From NCBI RefSeq assembly GCF_000689255.1, contig NZ_HG964446.1, positions 821,330-885,329 of the forward strand: 64,000 nucleotides of DNA, given 5' to 3'. Position numbers and translations under genes: made by a program. The notes beneath the pieces were generated by a model, which was not told the origin of the DNA, made no database searches, and saw only the letters and a program-made list of their open reading frames with translations. How positions within the stretch are numbered: the stretch's first letter is position 1; every line of letters begins with the position of its first letter. Of this stretch, positions 63,745 through 64,000 are shown in pieces. This DNA is from Mycobacterium triplex (GTDB lineage Bacteria > Actinomycetota > Actinomycetes > Mycobacteriales > Mycobacteriaceae).

Positions 63745-64000
63745 TTCAGCGGGCGACCCTACTGGACGGCACGGTGGCCGACATCCGGGTGGGTGCGCAG
63801 ATCGAGGAGATCGGCGTCGGCCTGCAGTCCCAACCCGGGGAGACCGTGCTGGATGCGCACGACGCGACTGTGCTACCCGGCCTGCACGACCACCATGTGC
63901 ACCTGCGTTCGGCCGCCTCGGCGATGGATTCGCTGACGCTCGGACCGCCGCGCGTGCACACCAAAGAGCAACTGGCAGAATACCTTTCGAACGCGACGCC
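63738..64000 (+). CDS. Amidohydrolase family protein (N-terminal part)
   Basis: Partial: from ATG 63738 the frame is open to the window edge (87 complete codons). The start L-I-Q-R-A-T-L-L-D-G-T-V-A-D-I-R-V and the metal-binding motif L-P-G-L-H-D-H-H-V-H (His53 and His55) are those of metal-dependent amidohydrolases. It overlaps the CoA-transferase by 7 bases and is surely co-transcribed. The substrate cannot be told from this part. Confidence 0.82.
   Translation, partial: MLIQRATLLDGTVADIRVGAQIEEIGVGLQSQPGETVLDAHDATVLPGLHDHHVHLRSAASAMDSLTLGPPRVHTKEQLAEYLSNAT

Overview
The window is high-GC DNA with mycobacterium-specific gene families throughout: a complete mce1-type operon, mmpL3, mmpL11, a MymT metallothionein, RicR, SigG, Zmp1 and OmamA/OmamB. 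Gene order follows, almost one for one, the Mycobacterium tuberculosis segment I know as Rv0168 to Rv0216. Several blocks differ from that order, so I infer a slow-growing non-tuberculous Mycobacterium; species cannot be fixed by reading. The M. tuberculosis gene names are recalled from knowledge of the families, not from a search.

Layout. (1) 1-11811: lipid-import operon mce1: end of yrbE1B, mce1A-F with overlapping start/stop codons, and four Mce-associated membrane genes. A DUF1275 membrane gene follows. (2) 12529-15897 (minus): LprO-like phosphodiester glycosidase, YhgE/Pip-like membrane protein, pirin. (3) 15911-21345: an accessory block absent from M. tuberculosis at this place: IclR regulator, DapB-like dehydrogenase, EamA transporter, LysR regulator, alpha/beta hydrolase. 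(4) 21382-26759: sigG, monoacylglycerol lipase, DUF2786 protein, HExxH protein, GH3 beta-glucosidase. (5) 26792-30585: copper island: a 48-codon mymT, O-methyltransferase, SPW membrane protein, ilvD, ricR. Two copies of a TACCC-N5-GGGTA palindrome lie upstream of mymT and ricR. (6) 30726-36153: MFS transporter, L,D-transpeptidase, TetR regulator with a clear palindrome, molybdopterin oxidoreductase. (7) 36137-50797: zmp1, omamA/omamB, mmpL11 with a heme-carrier gene, an LPG-synthase-like membrane gene, an AI-2E family transporter, and the trmB-NYN-mmpL3 operon. (8) 51038-55612: two degenerate GTPase-like genes and pckA with a textbook intrinsic terminator. (9) 55750-64000: two putative lipoproteins, a frameshifted fadD4, an enoyl-CoA hydratase-like gene, a dispanin-like protein, fadE3, a double-hotdog hydratase, a CaiB-like CoA-transferase and the start of an amidohydrolase.

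How the parts fit. Mce1 is a multi-subunit lipid importer. OmamA/OmamB (38201-39549) are unlinked Mce-associated proteins that stabilise such importers. MmpL3 and MmpL11 export cell-envelope lipids, and the lipase, FadD4, FadE3 and hydratases process acyl chains. Copper handling is organised around RicR.

Most notable observations: a one-base insertion that breaks fadD4; the very short mymT gene with a matching pair of copper operators; two neighbouring enzymes (58750-59718 and 62557-63744) whose motif order looks circularly permuted; an exact 57-bp coding tandem repeat; a hairpin burying the ribosome-binding site of the SPW gene; and several crisp palindromic operators. No tRNA, rRNA, CRISPR array, insertion sequence or phage gene was seen.
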